From: Burkholderiales bacterium
Lineage (GTDB): Bacteria; Pseudomonadota; Gammaproteobacteria; Burkholderiales; Burkholderiaceae_C
NCBI GenBank assembly: GCA_028868305.1
Contig: JAGWUS010000022.1
Span: 1 to 55,926, forward strand
DNA length: 55,926 nucleotides
Direction: 5' to 3'
Below the pieces are notes generated by a model. That model was not told where the DNA came from, searched no databases, and saw only the letters and a program-made list of their open reading frames with translations. This document shows positions 1-9,728 of this stretch, one piece after another; position 1 is the first letter of the stretch, and every line of letters starts with the position of its first letter. A program made the position numbers and the translations under genes.

Positions 1-77
1 TGGACGAGGATGCTGAGGTGATGGAACTGCGCGAGACCGGGATCATGGCGCGGTTGGGGTTTAAGAACCCGTATTGA
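1..77 (+). CDS. C-terminal end of an unidentified protein (partial)
   Basis: An open frame enters from the left edge and stops at the TGA at 75-77, leaving about 24 residues that end in RLGFKNPY. The fragment is acidic at first and then basic. It is too short for me to assign a family. I call it coding because the codons fit a GC-rich gene and the frame stays open to the window edge. About 260 bases without a gene follow. Confidence 0.5.
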   Translation, partial: DEDAEVMELRETGIMARLGFKNPY

Positions 78-105
78 ACTGCCCTTGCTGACCTGCGCTG
101 CTTCT

Positions 106-161
106 GCAATCCGGCAATCCGGCAATCCGGCAATCCGGCAATCGGGCAATCGGGCAATCGG
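106..161. repeat. Seven tandem copies of an 8-bp unit GCAATC(C/G)G
   Basis: Seven head-to-tail octamers: the first four read GCAATCCG and the last three GCAATCGG. A degenerate eighth copy follows. The inverted core CCGGATTGCC reappears once about 75 bases downstream (near 234-243). The array lies between the end of the first gene and the GIY-YIG gene, so it can change length without breaking a frame. The octamer period rules out a codon repeat. Confidence 0.9.
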
Positions 162-339
162 GCTATTCCACTGCGCTCGTGTCCCCCGCCCTGCGAGCTC
201 CGCCTTTACCTCGCTTCGCGGAAAACCCCGGTTGCCGGATTGCCGCGGAAACTAAATTTGGAAGAGCACACCAAAATGAGGGGTTTGCAAGATATGAACC
301 GAGAGCCACAGTCGACTTCGCCGCGGTTGCTGCCGTTCA

Positions 340-1344
340 ATGGTATGGTCCATCATGCCGACTGACACACTTCACGAACTTTGCTCAATGCTGGGCTTTA
401 CTAAGATTTCACCAGTAGCAACGTTGCGGTCTATCGCCCACTTGTATGGGACAAGCAAATCCCGCTGTGGCATTTATCTGCTGGAGTTCTCCAGAAACAG
501 GTTCTATGTGGGTCAGGCTGTGGACGCCGTTCGCCGTTTCGGTCAGCACCGCAAGAATTACGATGAAATCATCGGCTTCTCATTTATCCCAGCTAAACGC
601 CCGCAGCTTGACGACGTGGAACGCGAGTTGATCAGAAAGGCAGAACGGCAAGGTCTGGTGCTTCTCAATACCGTCCACGCAACTAACGTGGTTGGAGACG
701 CCGATCTTGACTTGGTGGTCTCGCCCAGCGAACAGGATCAATGGCTAAGTGCCGCAGGGAAGTTCAATAAGGCTGACAAGTCAGAATCAATAGTGCTGCC
801 AGTTGCCCAACAGGAGCGTTTTGCAGAAGCCTACCGAAAGTACCAGACTTTGCCTCTTAACAAGTCCACGTCTCAGCTTCTCAAGACATATTTGGGTAAT
901 TGTGTTCCAGCACCCAAGCGCACAGAGTATTCTTTTTGGGTGGTCAGTTGCTGCCCGTCAACCAATAAGAACACTTGGCCCCGTTTGGCCTGTGTCAGTG
1001 CTGGAGTTATGGAGTTACTGGTCATGGGATACCAGAAAAACGATCCAAAGGAACTTTGGGGGTTCATAACCGTGGCTTCAGACGTGCTGTCAACGACCTT
1101 CAAGAATGACAAAGCGATCCTGAAAGAGTTTCCGAATGTCGAACTAATTAGGCGCGATTACCGCGATGCTGGACAGCACCAGTTGTCTATTCATGCACAT
1201 GATCTGGCAACCATGAAGGCTTTGCTAACCAATAGTGCTGTTCAAGAAGCTGCTGCCGTTTTAGCTTTGAGGGTCATGCGAAAACGGGCAACGATCTACT
1301 CGAAGTTCCACTGCAAACAGCTTGCCGATTTGGTGTTGGCTTGA
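340..1344 (+). CDS. Orphan GIY-YIG nuclease domain protein
   Basis: The N-terminal third carries a recognisable GIY-YIG endonuclease core: GIY at residues 44-46, YVG at 56-58, an Arg pair at 65-66, His70, and a Glu at 94 in DDVERELI that fits the metal-binding glutamate of the family. The other roughly 230 residues match nothing I recognise, so the target is unknown. GIY-YIG domains cut DNA in homing, repair, restriction and mobile-element contexts. There is no methylase, recombinase or homing partner beside it. The start could be ATG 340 or ATG 355; neither has a clear ribosome binding site. Its codons (many AAT, TTG, GTT, ACT) are AT-richer than its neighbours, which suggests acquisition by transfer. 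Confidence 0.75.
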   Translation: MVWSIMPTDTLHELCSMLGFTKISPVATLRSIAHLYGTSKSRCGIYLLEFSRNRFYVGQAVDAVRRFGQHRKNYDEIIGFSFIPAKRPQLDDVERELIRKAERQGLVLLNTVHATNVVGDADLDLVVSPSEQDQWLSAAGKFNKADKSESIVLPVAQQERFAEAYRKYQTLPLNKSTSQLLKTYLGNCVPAPKRTEYSFWVVSCCPSTNKNTWPRLACVSAGVMELLVMGYQKNDPKELWGFITVASDVLSTTFKNDKAILKEFPNVELIRRDYRDAGQHQLSIHAHDLATMKALLTNSAVQEAAAVLALRVMRKRATIYSKFHCKQLADLVLA

Positions 1345-1733
1345 TTCTGTTGCTCAACACCTTCAAATGGTCAAAGTTAACTATAAGTAGTAGTTCGATC
1401 AACCGAAATTCGCGCGGCCTATCCGAGGCCGTTGAAAGCTGACGCTTCCAATGCTCATCGCGTCGGCACAGCCTTATGGGTACAGGTTAAATCTGCGTTG
1501 AGCGTCAGCTATGGCGTATCGCGTAAGTCGGGTTTCAGCCCCACTGCGTCTTACCATGCAGAACACCCTGATTTGTACCTGCACAACACCTGAATTCCCC
1601 CGGCACAAATATCCAGAAACAGACTGTGCGTGCCCACAAAAGTGAGGTTAAGGAGGAGGCCGCAGGCCGGGGGACACGAACGGCGGTGGGCATGCACAGT
1701 TTTTTGCGGGCGCAGTCCACACTCTAGCCCATA
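1345..1733. other. 389-base gap with inverted repeats, no gene seen
   Basis: No convincing reading frame here. Two inverted repeats stand out: a 6-bp stem CGGCCT/AGGCCG at 1415-1431 with a 5-nt loop, and a perfect 10-bp pair AGCTGACGCT/AGCGTCAGCT at 1437-1446 and 1501-1510 with a 54-nt spacer. Neither is followed by a T-run on the plus strand, so a simple terminator for the nuclease gene is not shown. No promoter for the following hydrolase could be placed with confidence. Confidence 0.5.
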
Positions 1734-4061
1734 ATGCTGAGTACTTTAGTCCCCAGCCCTCACAGAATGTGCGCAGGAAGCTACAAAATACATAGCAAAC
1801 ACTTTTGGTTTGCCACAGCCATGCTGGCGATTGGCTTGCACGCAGGCGCGCAAACCTGGCCGTTCTCGCCACCGCGCGATACCTTCAGCCCACAGGCTTT
1901 GCTGGATTTGCGCAGCCTGAACGAAACCGTAGCCGGCGAGACCGGCTTTGTGCGCAGCAATGCCGAAGGTGACTTTGTGCGCGGCGACGGCAAGCCCATC
2001 CGCTTCTGGGCCGTCAACACCAATGTGGCTGAACGCACCGGCAGCGTTCGCCCGCTGTGGCCACTGGGCCCGCCAGACCTGGCACGCCACGCCCGCTTTC
2101 TGGCCAAGCGTGGGGTGAACATGGTGCGCTTGCACCAGCAGATCAGCCCGGACCTGAATACCAAACCATCCGCCGCCATCGACGACATCAATGAGGCCCA
2201 GCGCGATGCCATCTGGCGCAGCGTGGCGGCCATGCGCAAGGAAGGGATCTACACCACGCTCTCGCCATATTGGGCCAGCCCCATGAAGTTTGCACCGGGC
2301 TGGAACTTCCCCGGCGGACCCGAGCAGTCCGCGCAAGGGCTGCTGTTCTTCGACCCCGCGCTGCAAAAGGCGTACCGGGCTTGGCTGCGCAAACTGCTGA
2401 AGGAGAAAAACCCTTACACCGGCATCGCCCTGGTGGACGACCCCAGTGTGGCCATCCTGCAGTTGCAGAATGAAGACAGCCTGCTGTTCTGGACCGTCAA
2501 CGGCATCAAGGGGCCGCAAAGGCAAGCGCTGGAACGGCGCTTTGGCGCTTTTCTGGCGCAAAAGTATGGTTCGCTGGCTCAGGTGCAGGACGTGTGGAAG
2601 GGTGCTAGCGATAGCGCCGATGCACCGCAGGACGGGCGCATGGCCTTGCTCAACCTGTGGGAGCTGACCCAAGCCCCCAAAACCTGGCCCCTGGTTGGCG
2701 ACCCACGTGACCTGCGCGGTGGCAAGGCGTTGCGCCGCGCCGACCAAACCGAGTTTTACGCCCGCACCATGTACGACTTTAATGCCGCCACAGTGGCCTT
2801 CCTGCGCAAGGAGCTGGGCGCAAAGCAACTCATCAACGCCGGCAACTGGAAGACTGGCAGCACCGAGCTGCTCAACGACGCCGAGCGCTGGAGCTATACC
2901 GCGGCGGATGTAGACGCCGCCAATGTGTACAACGGTGGCATTCACAAGGGCAAACACAATGGCTGGGCCATCATTCCTGGCGACCAGTTCACCAACGAGA
3001 GCATTTTGCGCAGTCCCCAGCTGCTGCCCATCAACCTGAAGCAGACCCAGGGCCGGCCCATGCTGCTGACCGAGGGCAATTGGGTCATGCCCAACAACCA
3101 TGGCGCCGAAGGACCATTTTTGATAGCGGCCTACGCATCACTAACCGGGGTCGACGGCTACTACTGGTTCGCCACTGGCGACGAGGGCTGGACGCCCCCG
3201 CAATCGGCCAATGGCTACCTGCCCGACTCGCAGGGCAAATGGATTTTCGCCACGCCCGAGATTCTGGGCAGTTTCCCCGCCGCAGCGCTGGCCTACCGCA
3301 TGGGCTACATCGCCCGGGGCACCCCGGTGCTGCAGGAGACGCGGACTCTGCAGGACATCTGGCAGCGCAAACCACCGCTGCTGTCGGAAGCCACCAGCTT
3401 CGACCCCAACCGCGATAGCGGAGACCGTGCTGTCAACGCCGCCACGGCGAGCAGTCTGCCAGGCAGCGCTTTTCTGGTTGGACCTGTACTGGCCAGCCTG
3501 GGGACTGAGGGTGCGACGCCCAGCCGTGTGACCGATGTATCTGCATGGGTCAAACCGGACCGGGTGCAATCCAGCACCTCGCAACTGGTGTGGAATACGC
3601 AACTTGGCTTTTGTACTGTCAATGCACCTCAGGTGCAAGGCGTGGTTGCGCACTTCGGCAATGCGCCCAGCCACCAGCTCAGGGACGTGCTATTCAGTTC
3701 AGGCAACGCATTTGGTGCTGCCATGGCAGTGTCCATGGACGGTGCACCCCTGGGCCAGTCGAGGCGTATCCTGCTGCAGTACGCCACCCAGAGTCGCCCC
3801 ACAGGCTGGCGCGAGGCGCCTGCCACGGTGGCACTGGACGGTGGTCAGCAGGTCAGCGGCTTTACTGTGGAGGCCGTGGGTCAGTCGCCCTGGCTGGTGC
3901 AACAGGCGCAGCTGGACGTGGTCATTCACAACCCGCATCTGCGCACCGCCACGGTACTCGACATGAACGGTATGCCGGTGCAAACACTGAAACTCAAGCG
4001 CACCGGCAACAGCGCGGCCCTACGCTTCCCGCGTGCTGCGATGTATGTGATACTTCAGTGA
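1734..4061 (+). CDS. Secreted glycoside-hydrolase-like protein (clan A/GH5-type barrel)
   Basis: A large exported protein (775 residues from the first ATG) with a signal peptide whose hydrophobic core is near residues 24-38, cut around HAGA/QTW. The ATG at 1767 would give a more usual n-region, so the true start is uncertain. The body resembles cellulase-like TIM-barrel hydrolases: RFWAVNTN near the N-terminus (the conserved FxGxN-type strand), RLHQQ, LQLQNED with a Glu near residue 247 as candidate acid/base, and LLTEGNW with a Glu near 447 as candidate nucleophile. Tyr/Trp-rich substrate-wall segments (GYYWFATGDEGW) follow. The C-terminal 200 residues look like a beta-sandwich. The substrate cannot be read from the sequence. 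It stands alone, and its last bases overlap the convergent MFS gene. Confidence 0.75.
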   Translation: MLSTLVPSPHRMCAGSYKIHSKHFWFATAMLAIGLHAGAQTWPFSPPRDTFSPQALLDLRSLNETVAGETGFVRSNAEGDFVRGDGKPIRFWAVNTNVAERTGSVRPLWPLGPPDLARHARFLAKRGVNMVRLHQQISPDLNTKPSAAIDDINEAQRDAIWRSVAAMRKEGIYTTLSPYWASPMKFAPGWNFPGGPEQSAQGLLFFDPALQKAYRAWLRKLLKEKNPYTGIALVDDPSVAILQLQNEDSLLFWTVNGIKGPQRQALERRFGAFLAQKYGSLAQVQDVWKGASDSADAPQDGRMALLNLWELTQAPKTWPLVGDPRDLRGGKALRRADQTEFYARTMYDFNAATVAFLRKELGAKQLINAGNWKTGSTELLNDAERWSYTAADVDAANVYNGGIHKGKHNGWAIIPGDQFTNESILRSPQLLPINLKQTQGRPMLLTEGNWVMPNNHGAEGPFLIAAYASLTGVDGYYWFATGDEGWTPPQSANGYLPDSQGKWIFATPEILGSFPAAALAYRMGYIARGTPVLQETRTLQDIWQRKPPLLSEATSFDPNRDSGDRAVNAATASSLPGSAFLVGPVLASLGTEGATPSRVTDVSAWVKPDRVQSSTSQLVWNTQLGFCTVNAPQVQGVVAHFGNAPSHQLRDVLFSSGNAFGAAMAVSMDGAPLGQSRRILLQYATQSRPTGWREAPATVALDGGQQVSGFTVEAVGQSPWLVQQAQLDVVIHNPHLRTATVLDMNGMPVQTLKLKRTGNSAALRFPRAAMYVILQ

Positions 4062-5248
4062 CCGGAGTCACTGCGCACCGGACGCAACGCCCAGAACGCC
4101 ACTACGGCCCCCAGCGACAACACCAGCGACACTGAAAACGCCAGGCCCGGTGCGTACGTCCACAGTGCACCCGCCAACAGCGATGCCGGCAGGTACAGCA
4201 CGCCCGTCACAAAATTGAAGACCCCCATCGCCGTGGCACGCCGATCCGGCTCCAGATCGGCGATGAAGGCCTTGCTCTGGGATTCATCAATCGCATAGAA
4301 GAGGCCATAGACCGCAAATACGGTGATGATTTCCCAACGGGAATTTGCCATGATCAGCCAAAGGTTGATGGCTGCGTAAACCAGGTAGCCCAGCATCACA
4401 ATGCGGCTGCGACCCACCTTGTCGCCCAGCTTGCCGATCAGAGGCGCGGCCACCACACAGGTGGTGTTAAACAGGGCGTACAACAACACAATATCGGTCA
4501 CGCTGAACCCCACCGCATGGGCCTTGAGCAGAATAAATCCCAGGCTGAAGTAGCCCAGCGCGAACACACCGGCCGGCAACAGAAATCGCTTGAAACCAGG
4601 GCTGAGTTGCTGCCAGCTGGCGCGCACGCTTTCGCGCGGGTGCACGGCTCCAGGCTGATCCGGAATGCGGGTTAGCACCAGCACGCTGAGAACGGCTGGC
4701 ACGAATGCCACCAGAAAAAGCGTACGGTAGGTGCTGGCCGACTCCCCTAGCCAGGACAGTAGTCCGTAGGCCACCAGAGGCCCAAGCACGGCCCCTGCCT
4801 TGTCCAGCGCCTTGTGTACACCGAATGTATAGCCACGTGATTCCTTGACAGCGATGGAGGACAGCCAGGCATCACGCGGTGGCCCGCGGAAGCCCTTGCC
4901 CAGGCGCTCGATCACCCGAAAAATGCCCAGCCCCACGATGCTTGATGACACCAGAAGAATGAGTTTGGCCAACGTTGAGAAGCCGTAACCCGCAGTGGCA
5001 AACCATTTACGCTGGCCGCTGCGGTCCGATAGCCACCCGGAGAGGTAGTTCAAAGAGGACGCCGAAAAATCGGCCAACCCCTCAATCAGGCCCAGTAACG
5101 CGCTGGATGCGCCGGCCACAGTGGTGAAAAAGACGGCAAATACCGAAAAAATCATCTCCGAACTAAGGTCAGTGAGAAAGCTCACGAGCCCGAGCTTGAG
5201 CACGTCGGGGTGGATGCGTCCTTTTCTCTCAGGGGGAGTTGGTGCCAT
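4055..5248 (-). CDS. MFS transporter
   Basis: A 397-residue integral membrane protein with about 12 hydrophobic segments and the MFS loop 2-3 signature (GWLSDRSGQRKW); the second half has the related GKLGDKVGRSR. It belongs to the general drug/metabolite branch of the superfamily, and the substrate cannot be assigned. The gene starts only about 26 bases after the dtd stop, so it is probably the last gene of a tyrS-dtd-MFS transcription unit. Its stop overlaps the end of the convergent hydrolase gene by 7 bases, leaving no room for a separate terminator. Confidence 0.85.
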   Translation of the reverse strand: MAPTPPERKGRIHPDVLKLGLVSFLTDLSSEMIFSVFAVFFTTVAGASSALLGLIEGLADFSASSLNYLSGWLSDRSGQRKWFATAGYGFSTLAKLILLVSSSIVGLGIFRVIERLGKGFRGPPRDAWLSSIAVKESRGYTFGVHKALDKAGAVLGPLVAYGLLSWLGESASTYRTLFLVAFVPAVLSVLVLTRIPDQPGAVHPRESVRASWQQLSPGFKRFLLPAGVFALGYFSLGFILLKAHAVGFSVTDIVLLYALFNTTCVVAAPLIGKLGDKVGRSRIVMLGYLVYAAINLWLIMANSRWEIITVFAVYGLFYAIDESQSKAFIADLEPDRRATAMGVFNFVTGVLYLPASLLAGALWTYAPGLAFSVSLVLSLGAVVAFWALRPVRSDSGH

Positions 5249-5274
5249 GGTGTATTTCGCTCCAGGTTAGGAAT

Positions 5275-5751
5275 TCAGAGACTCTGCGCCGATTGCGCAG
5301 CCACCCGGATCGGAATGGTGACCGGCCCGTCGTTGACCAGTTCCACCTGCATGTCCGCTGCAAATATGCCGGTCTGCACAATGGAGTGCGCATTGCGGGC
5401 CTGGGCGACGAAGTAGTCGTACAAACGCCGTCCCTCGTCGGGACTGGCCGCGCCGATGAAGCTGGGCCGGTTGCCACCGGACGTATCTGCCGCCAGGGTG
5501 AACTGGCTGACGATCAGCAGCCCGCCCTGTCGGCCTGCGCCATCCATGTCCTGCACGCTCCGATTCATCTTTCCCTGCGCATCGGTGAAGATCCGCAGCT
5601 TCAGCAACTTGGCCAGCAGCTTGTCGGCCTGGGCTTCGGCATCCCCCCGCTCAGCACACACCAGCACCAGCAGGCCCCGGCCAATCGAACCGACTGTTTG
5701 CCCATCCACAAGCACCCGGGCAGAACTGACACGCTGCAAGACAGAAATCAT
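5275..5751 (-). CDS. dtd: D-aminoacyl-tRNA deacylase
   Basis: Removes D-amino acids (and glycine mischarged on tRNA-Ala) from tRNA in the cytoplasm. The family signatures are present: SQFTLAAD in the middle and NDGPVTI near the C-terminus, the latter holding the cross-subunit Gly-cisPro motif. I choose ATG 5751, giving [13 protein letters not shown] and 158 residues, the normal length. The frame is open further upstream (to 5787), but that extension is encoded by a dispersed repeat and has no family counterpart. It lies between tyrS and an MFS gene on the same strand, a sensible pairing since tyrosyl-tRNA synthetase is a known source of D-Tyr-tRNA. Confidence 0.95.
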   Translation of the reverse strand: MISVLQRVSSARVLVDGQTVGSIGRGLLVLVCAERGDAEAQADKLLAKLLKLRIFTDAQGKMNRSVQDMDGAGRQGGLLIVSQFTLAADTSGGNRPSFIGAASPDEGRRLYDYFVAQARNAHSIVQTGIFAADMQVELVNDGPVTIPIRVAAQSAQSL

Positions 5752-5759
5752 AGAAACAG

Positions 5760-5810
5760 GTCGCAAGCCCCCGTGAAATATGCGCAATAAGCTATCAAAA
5801 CTATAGCAAT
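5760..5810 (-). repeat. Dispersed repeat family 1, copy at tyrS/dtd junction
   Basis: On the minus strand the element reads TGCTATAGTTTTGATAGC (5791-5808, partly palindromic), then TTGCGCA (5781-5787), then a GGGGGCTTGCG block (5762-5772). It shares this order and spacing with six other copies in the window. It begins at the tyrS stop codon and ends just before the dtd start, so it fills the whole intergenic gap. It may affect mRNA folding between the two genes. Confidence 0.75.
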
Positions 5811-7054
5811 CAAGCCAGTGTTACGCGCGCAAACTTGCGCTTTCCGACCTGCAGCACATAGGTGCCGGCGCCGAGCTTCAGGCCCTTGTCGATGACCACA
5901 TTGCTGTCAATGCGCACGCCACCACCATCGATCAGGCGATTGCCTTCGCCGCTTGAGGCAGCCAGGCCAGCCGATTTGAGCAGTGCGCCGATTCCGACGG
6001 CTGCACCGCCTTCACCCAAAGTCAGGCTGACTTCATCAATCTGATCGGGAACGCCGCCTTTGCTGCGGTTGATGAAGTCCTGCTCGGCTCCATCGGCCGC
6101 TTGTGCGCTATGGAAACGGGCAGTGATTTCCTTGGCCAGCGCCACTTTGGCGTCCTTGGGGTTGCGTCCACCGTCGACCTCCGCTTTCAGCGCAGCAATC
6201 TCGGCCTCGGACCTGAAACTCAGTAGCGTGTACCACTTCCACATCAGCACGTCCGAGATGCTCAGCACTTTGGCGAACATGGTGTTGGGCTCCTCACTGA
6301 TGCCGATGTAGTTGTTCTTGCTCTTGGACATCTTCTCGACGCCGTCCAGGCCTTCGAGCAGCGGCATGGTCAGAATGCATTGCGGCTCCTGTCCGTATTC
6401 GGTTTGCAGTTGCCGCCCCACCAGCAGGTTGAACTTCTGGTCCGTGCCGCCCAACTCCAGATCGCTGTGCAGCGCCACACTGTCGTAACCCTGCATCAGG
6501 GGGTACAGGAACTCGTGCACACTGATGGACTGGCCGGCCTTGAAGCGGTCGTGAAAATCGTTGCGTTCCATCATGCGGGCCACGGTGTAACGGCTGGCGA
6601 GCTGGATCATGCCGCGTGCACCCAGGGGATCGCTCCACTCGCTGTTGTAGCGAATTTCGGTTCTGGCGGGGTCCAGCACCAGGCTGGCCTGCTTGTAGTA
6701 GGTCTGGGCGTTGGCCTCGATTTGCTCGCGGGTCAGCGGCGGGCGGGTGCTGTTGCGCCCCGAAGGGTCCCCGATCATGGTGGTGAAGTCCCCAATCAGG
6801 AAAATGACGGTGTGTCCCAGGTCCTGCAACTGACGCATCTTGTTGAGCACGACGGTGTGGCCGATGTGGATGTCCGGCGCGGTGGGATCCAGCCCCAGTT
6901 TGATGCGCAAGGGTTTGCCAGTCGCCTCGGACCGTGCCAGCTTTTTGACCCATTCGTCCTGAGGAATTAATTCATCACAGCCCCGCAGGGACACCGCCAG
7001 CGCTTCACGAACACGATCTGTTACAACAAAACTGGGGCTTGAGGCTTGATTCAT
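5810..7054 (-). CDS. tyrS: Tyrosyl-tRNA synthetase
   Basis: Charges tRNA-Tyr with tyrosine. Class I synthetase: HIGH at about residues 63-66, the [13 protein letters not shown] segment of the tyrosine pocket, KMSKS near 242, and a C-terminal S4-type RNA-binding domain ([13 protein letters not shown]...). I start at ATG 7054 (MNQASSPSF), giving 414 residues. The upstream extension of the frame has no domain and overlaps the divergent peptidase gene. It is the first gene of the tyrS-dtd-MFS run and is divergent from the M23 peptidase gene across about 120 bases that must hold both promoters. Confidence 0.96.
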   Translation of the reverse strand: MNQASSPSFVVTDRVREALAVSLRGCDELIPQDEWVKKLARSEATGKPLRIKLGLDPTAPDIHIGHTVVLNKMRQLQDLGHTVIFLIGDFTTMIGDPSGRNSTRPPLTREQIEANAQTYYKQASLVLDPARTEIRYNSEWSDPLGARGMIQLASRYTVARMMERNDFHDRFKAGQSISVHEFLYPLMQGYDSVALHSDLELGGTDQKFNLLVGRQLQTEYGQEPQCILTMPLLEGLDGVEKMSKSKNNYIGISEEPNTMFAKVLSISDVLMWKWYTLLSFRSEAEIAALKAEVDGGRNPKDAKVALAKEITARFHSAQAADGAEQDFINRSKGGVPDQIDEVSLTLGEGGAAVGIGALLKSAGLAASSGEGNRLIDGGGVRIDSNVVIDKGLKLGAGTYVLQVGKRKFARVTLA

Positions 7055-7177
7055 AAGGGTATTTTTTTGATGCTGGGACGCTGGAGGCGGATATACTGCT
7101 GGCTCCCTCCCGCGACACCTGTGTGTTGCCAGTGGCGCAATTTTAGTCGCGCAGCCATCTCCACCGGAGCCTCTATT

Positions 7178-8572
7178 TTGAAAAACGGACTGACCCAAGC
7201 TGCCACGGACGTATTGACGTTGGCAGCCCAGATCGTAAAACAGCACCCCCGCCGTGTGGTTGCAGTGCTTGGTGCACTTTTGTTGGGTGGAACAGGCGCC
7301 ACGTTTGCCGTCGCCAATCTGGCCCCCGATGCCGCTGACTTGCCTGTGCGTACCATCGTGGAATCAGTTCAGGCCCTGCCTGTCCCCACACTGGCGGATA
7401 CGCTCAGTAGCGACGCGATGCGCCTGTACCGCTCAGACGTTACGCGCTCTACCGATACCGCGGAAACCCTGCTCAAACGCCTTGGCGTGGTGGACCCGCC
7501 AGCCGCTGCATTCCTGCGCTCTGACCGCCTGACCCTGCAGACACTGATGGGGCGCACCGGCCGCAATGTGACTCTGGAAGCCAGCGGTGACAACACCCTC
7601 CTCAAGCTCAATGCCCGCTGGAGCGCTGAAGATGATGGCATGTTCAAACGGCTGACTATCCGTAAAACCAAGGATGGGTATCAGTCAAGTGTCGAAACAT
7701 TGCCCATGACAGCGTCCTCGCGCCTGGCCAGTGGGACCATAGCCACATCCTTGTTTACAGCCACCGACGATGCCCGCATTCCCGACACCGTAGCCGTACA
7801 ACTTGCTGATATTTTCTCGGGCGATATTGACTTCCACCGTGCCCTACGAAAGGGCGACCGTTTCTCGGTGGTCTACGAAATCCTTGAAGGCGACGGTGAG
7901 CCTCTGCGTGCAGGTCGGGTACTGAGCGCCGAGTTTGTAAACGCCGGCAAGTCTTTCCAGGCCATGTGGTTCCAGGAACCTGCCCCCACAGACGGGGCCA
8001 TCAATTCCACCGTTTCACACAATTTGACCAAGGGTGGCTACTACAACCTGGCGGGTGAAAGCCTGCGCCGCGCCTACCTGGCATCCCCCATGGAGTTCTC
8101 CCGAGTGACCAGTGGATTCAAGATGCGTTTCCACCCCATTCTTCACACTTGGCGCGCCCACTTGGGGGTGGACTACGCCGCGCCCACCGGAACGCCCGTG
8201 CGCTGTGTGGGGGATGGTACGGTGGAATTTGCCGGCGTGCAGAATGGTTTTGGCAATGTGGTGATGGTGAAGCACCGCAGCAACAACACCACCGTCTACG
8301 CCCACCTTAGCAAGATTTTTGTCAAACAGGGACAAAGGATTAGCCAGGGCCAGAATGTTGGCGCTGTGGGTGCCACTGGCTGGGCTACCGGACCCCATCT
8401 GCACTTTGAATTCCGCGTGAATGGCGTGCACCAAGACCCGTTGACCATCGCCCGACAGAGCGAATCCGTGCCCGTGGCAGCGGCGTTCAGGCCCGCTTTC
8501 CAGAAGTCTGCCGAACAGGTGCGGGCGCAGCTGTCTGCGGCTGCCAGCATGCAGTCTGGAAGCGTCCAGTAG
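7178..8572 (+). CDS. M23-family (LytM-type) peptidoglycan endopeptidase, membrane anchored
   Basis: A zinc endopeptidase expected to cut peptide cross-links in periplasmic murein. Residues about 24-45 form a signal anchor after a basic start. The middle contains a LysM/OapA-like spacer and the C-terminal third the M23 domain, with HLGVD near residue 327 and HLHFE near 406 supplying the zinc ligands; the metal site is complete, so this should be an active enzyme and not an EnvC-type activator. I choose the TTG at 7178 because GGAG lies at 7166-7169 with 8-nt spacing; the frame is open to 7046, but that part overlaps tyrS. AnmK follows after 24 bases, probably in the same operon, linking wall cutting to wall recycling. 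Confidence 0.92.
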   Translation: MKNGLTQAATDVLTLAAQIVKQHPRRVVAVLGALLLGGTGATFAVANLAPDAADLPVRTIVESVQALPVPTLADTLSSDAMRLYRSDVTRSTDTAETLLKRLGVVDPPAAAFLRSDRLTLQTLMGRTGRNVTLEASGDNTLLKLNARWSAEDDGMFKRLTIRKTKDGYQSSVETLPMTASSRLASGTIATSLFTATDDARIPDTVAVQLADIFSGDIDFHRALRKGDRFSVVYEILEGDGEPLRAGRVLSAEFVNAGKSFQAMWFQEPAPTDGAINSTVSHNLTKGGYYNLAGESLRRAYLASPMEFSRVTSGFKMRFHPILHTWRAHLGVDYAAPTGTPVRCVGDGTVEFAGVQNGFGNVVMVKHRSNNTTVYAHLSKIFVKQGQRISQGQNVGAVGATGWATGPHLHFEFRVNGVHQDPLTIARQSESVPVAAAFRPAFQKSAEQVRAQLSAAASMQSGSVQ

Positions 8573-8596
8573 TTAATACTGGGGGCCTGACCACCA

Positions 8597-9712
8597 GTGC
8601 CAGAGCTGTACATCGGCCTGATGTCAGGCACATCGGTCGATGGCGTGGATGCAGTACTGGCCGATTTCGGGGCTTCTCGGCCGGGTGTCATTGCTCACTG
8701 CAGCGCGCCACTTCCCGCCCCACTAAAGCGTGAATTCCTGGCGCTCAACGCTTCTGGTGCCAACGAATTGCACCGCGCGGCCTTGTCCGCCAATGCGCTG
8801 GCGCAGATCTATGCAAAACAGGTGCAACAGCTGCTGAAAAACACGGCCACAGACGCATCACATGTTCGGGCAATTGGCGCCCATGGACAGACAGTGCGCC
8901 ACCGGCCTGGCGAATTCGATGGGGTGGGCTACACCCTGCAGCTCAACAGCCCCGCACTGCTGGCCGAACTGTGCGGCATTGACGTGGTAGCCGATTTCCG
9001 CAGCCGGGATGTGGCTGCCGGTGGCCAGGGCGCGCCGCTGGTCCCGCTATTTCATCAGGCTTTTTTTGGTCAACCCGGCCGGAGCATTGCTGTGCTGAAC
9101 ATCGGCGGCATCTCCAACGTCACCTTACTGGATGCGGATCCACTGAAACCACTACTTGGCTTCGACTGTGGCCCGGGCAATGCTTTGATGGATGCCTGGT
9201 GCCTGCAACACACGGGTCAGGCCTACGACGACCGGGGACGGTGGGCTGCAGGTGGCAAAGTCTTGCCAGACTTGCTGGCGGACATGCTGGACGAAGACTT
9301 CTTCAGCAAGCCCCCACCCAAAAGCACTGGGCGCGATCTGTTCAATGCGCCGTGGCTGGCACAGTATCTCCTGCACAGAAACGCACAGGCTCCTCAGGAC
9401 GTGCAGGCCACACTCACCGAACTCACCGCGCAGTCGTGTGCCAACAGCCTGCGAAGTGCGTTTCCGGCGTGCGAATCACTCCTCGTGTGTGGTGGTGGTG
9501 CCTTTAATGAGAACCTGATGGCGCGCTTGCAGGCAGCTCTGCCAGATCTGAGGGTCAGCACGTCGGAACGATGGGGATTGCCGCCCCTGCAGGTGGAGGC
9601 TACGGCCTTTGCCTGGCTGGCCCGCCAGACCGTTCTGCGCAAAACAGGCAGTGTCCAAAGCGTTACGGGCGCCAGAGGCGCCCGCATACTGGGTGGAATT
9701 TATCCCGCCTGA
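8597..9712 (+). CDS. anmK: Anhydro-N-acetylmuramic acid kinase
   Basis: Phosphorylates and opens 1,6-anhydro-MurNAc released during murein turnover, giving MurNAc-6-phosphate. Signatures: GLMSGTSVDGVDAVL at the N-terminus (nucleotide-binding P-loop-like segment of the AnmK fold), GAHGQTVRHRP, FDCGPGNALMD and CGGGAFN. The 371 residues are the normal length. The start is GTG at 8597. It sits 24 bases behind the M23 peptidase gene and converges on erpA with only 16 bases between stop codons. Confidence 0.96.
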   Translation: MPELYIGLMSGTSVDGVDAVLADFGASRPGVIAHCSAPLPAPLKREFLALNASGANELHRAALSANALAQIYAKQVQQLLKNTATDASHVRAIGAHGQTVRHRPGEFDGVGYTLQLNSPALLAELCGIDVVADFRSRDVAAGGQGAPLVPLFHQAFFGQPGRSIAVLNIGGISNVTLLDADPLKPLLGFDCGPGNALMDAWCLQHTGQAYDDRGRWAAGGKVLPDLLADMLDEDFFSKPPPKSTGRDLFNAPWLAQYLLHRNAQAPQDVQATLTELTAQSCANSLRSAFPACESLLVCGGGAFNENLMARLQAALPDLRVSTSERWGLPPLQVEATAFAWLARQTVLRKTGSVQSVTGARGARILGGIYPA

Positions 9713-9728
9713 AACAGCGGACTACCGG

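Noticed and set aside
106..161. CRISPR array
   Set aside because: The octamers are directly adjacent with no spacers, and no cas gene is present.
2605..2650. GTGCTAGCGATAGCGCC...GACGGGCGCATGGCC in the hydrolase gene, loosely like family 1
   Set aside because: The central spacer is too short and only parts match; possible decayed copy, but not supportable.
1746..3101. 451-residue open frame on the minus strand inside the glycoside hydrolase gene
   Set aside because: The composition (Gly/Gln/Val/His-rich, no domain) and complete overlap with a gene that has a signal peptide and catalytic motifs show it to be an antisense shadow of GC-rich codons.
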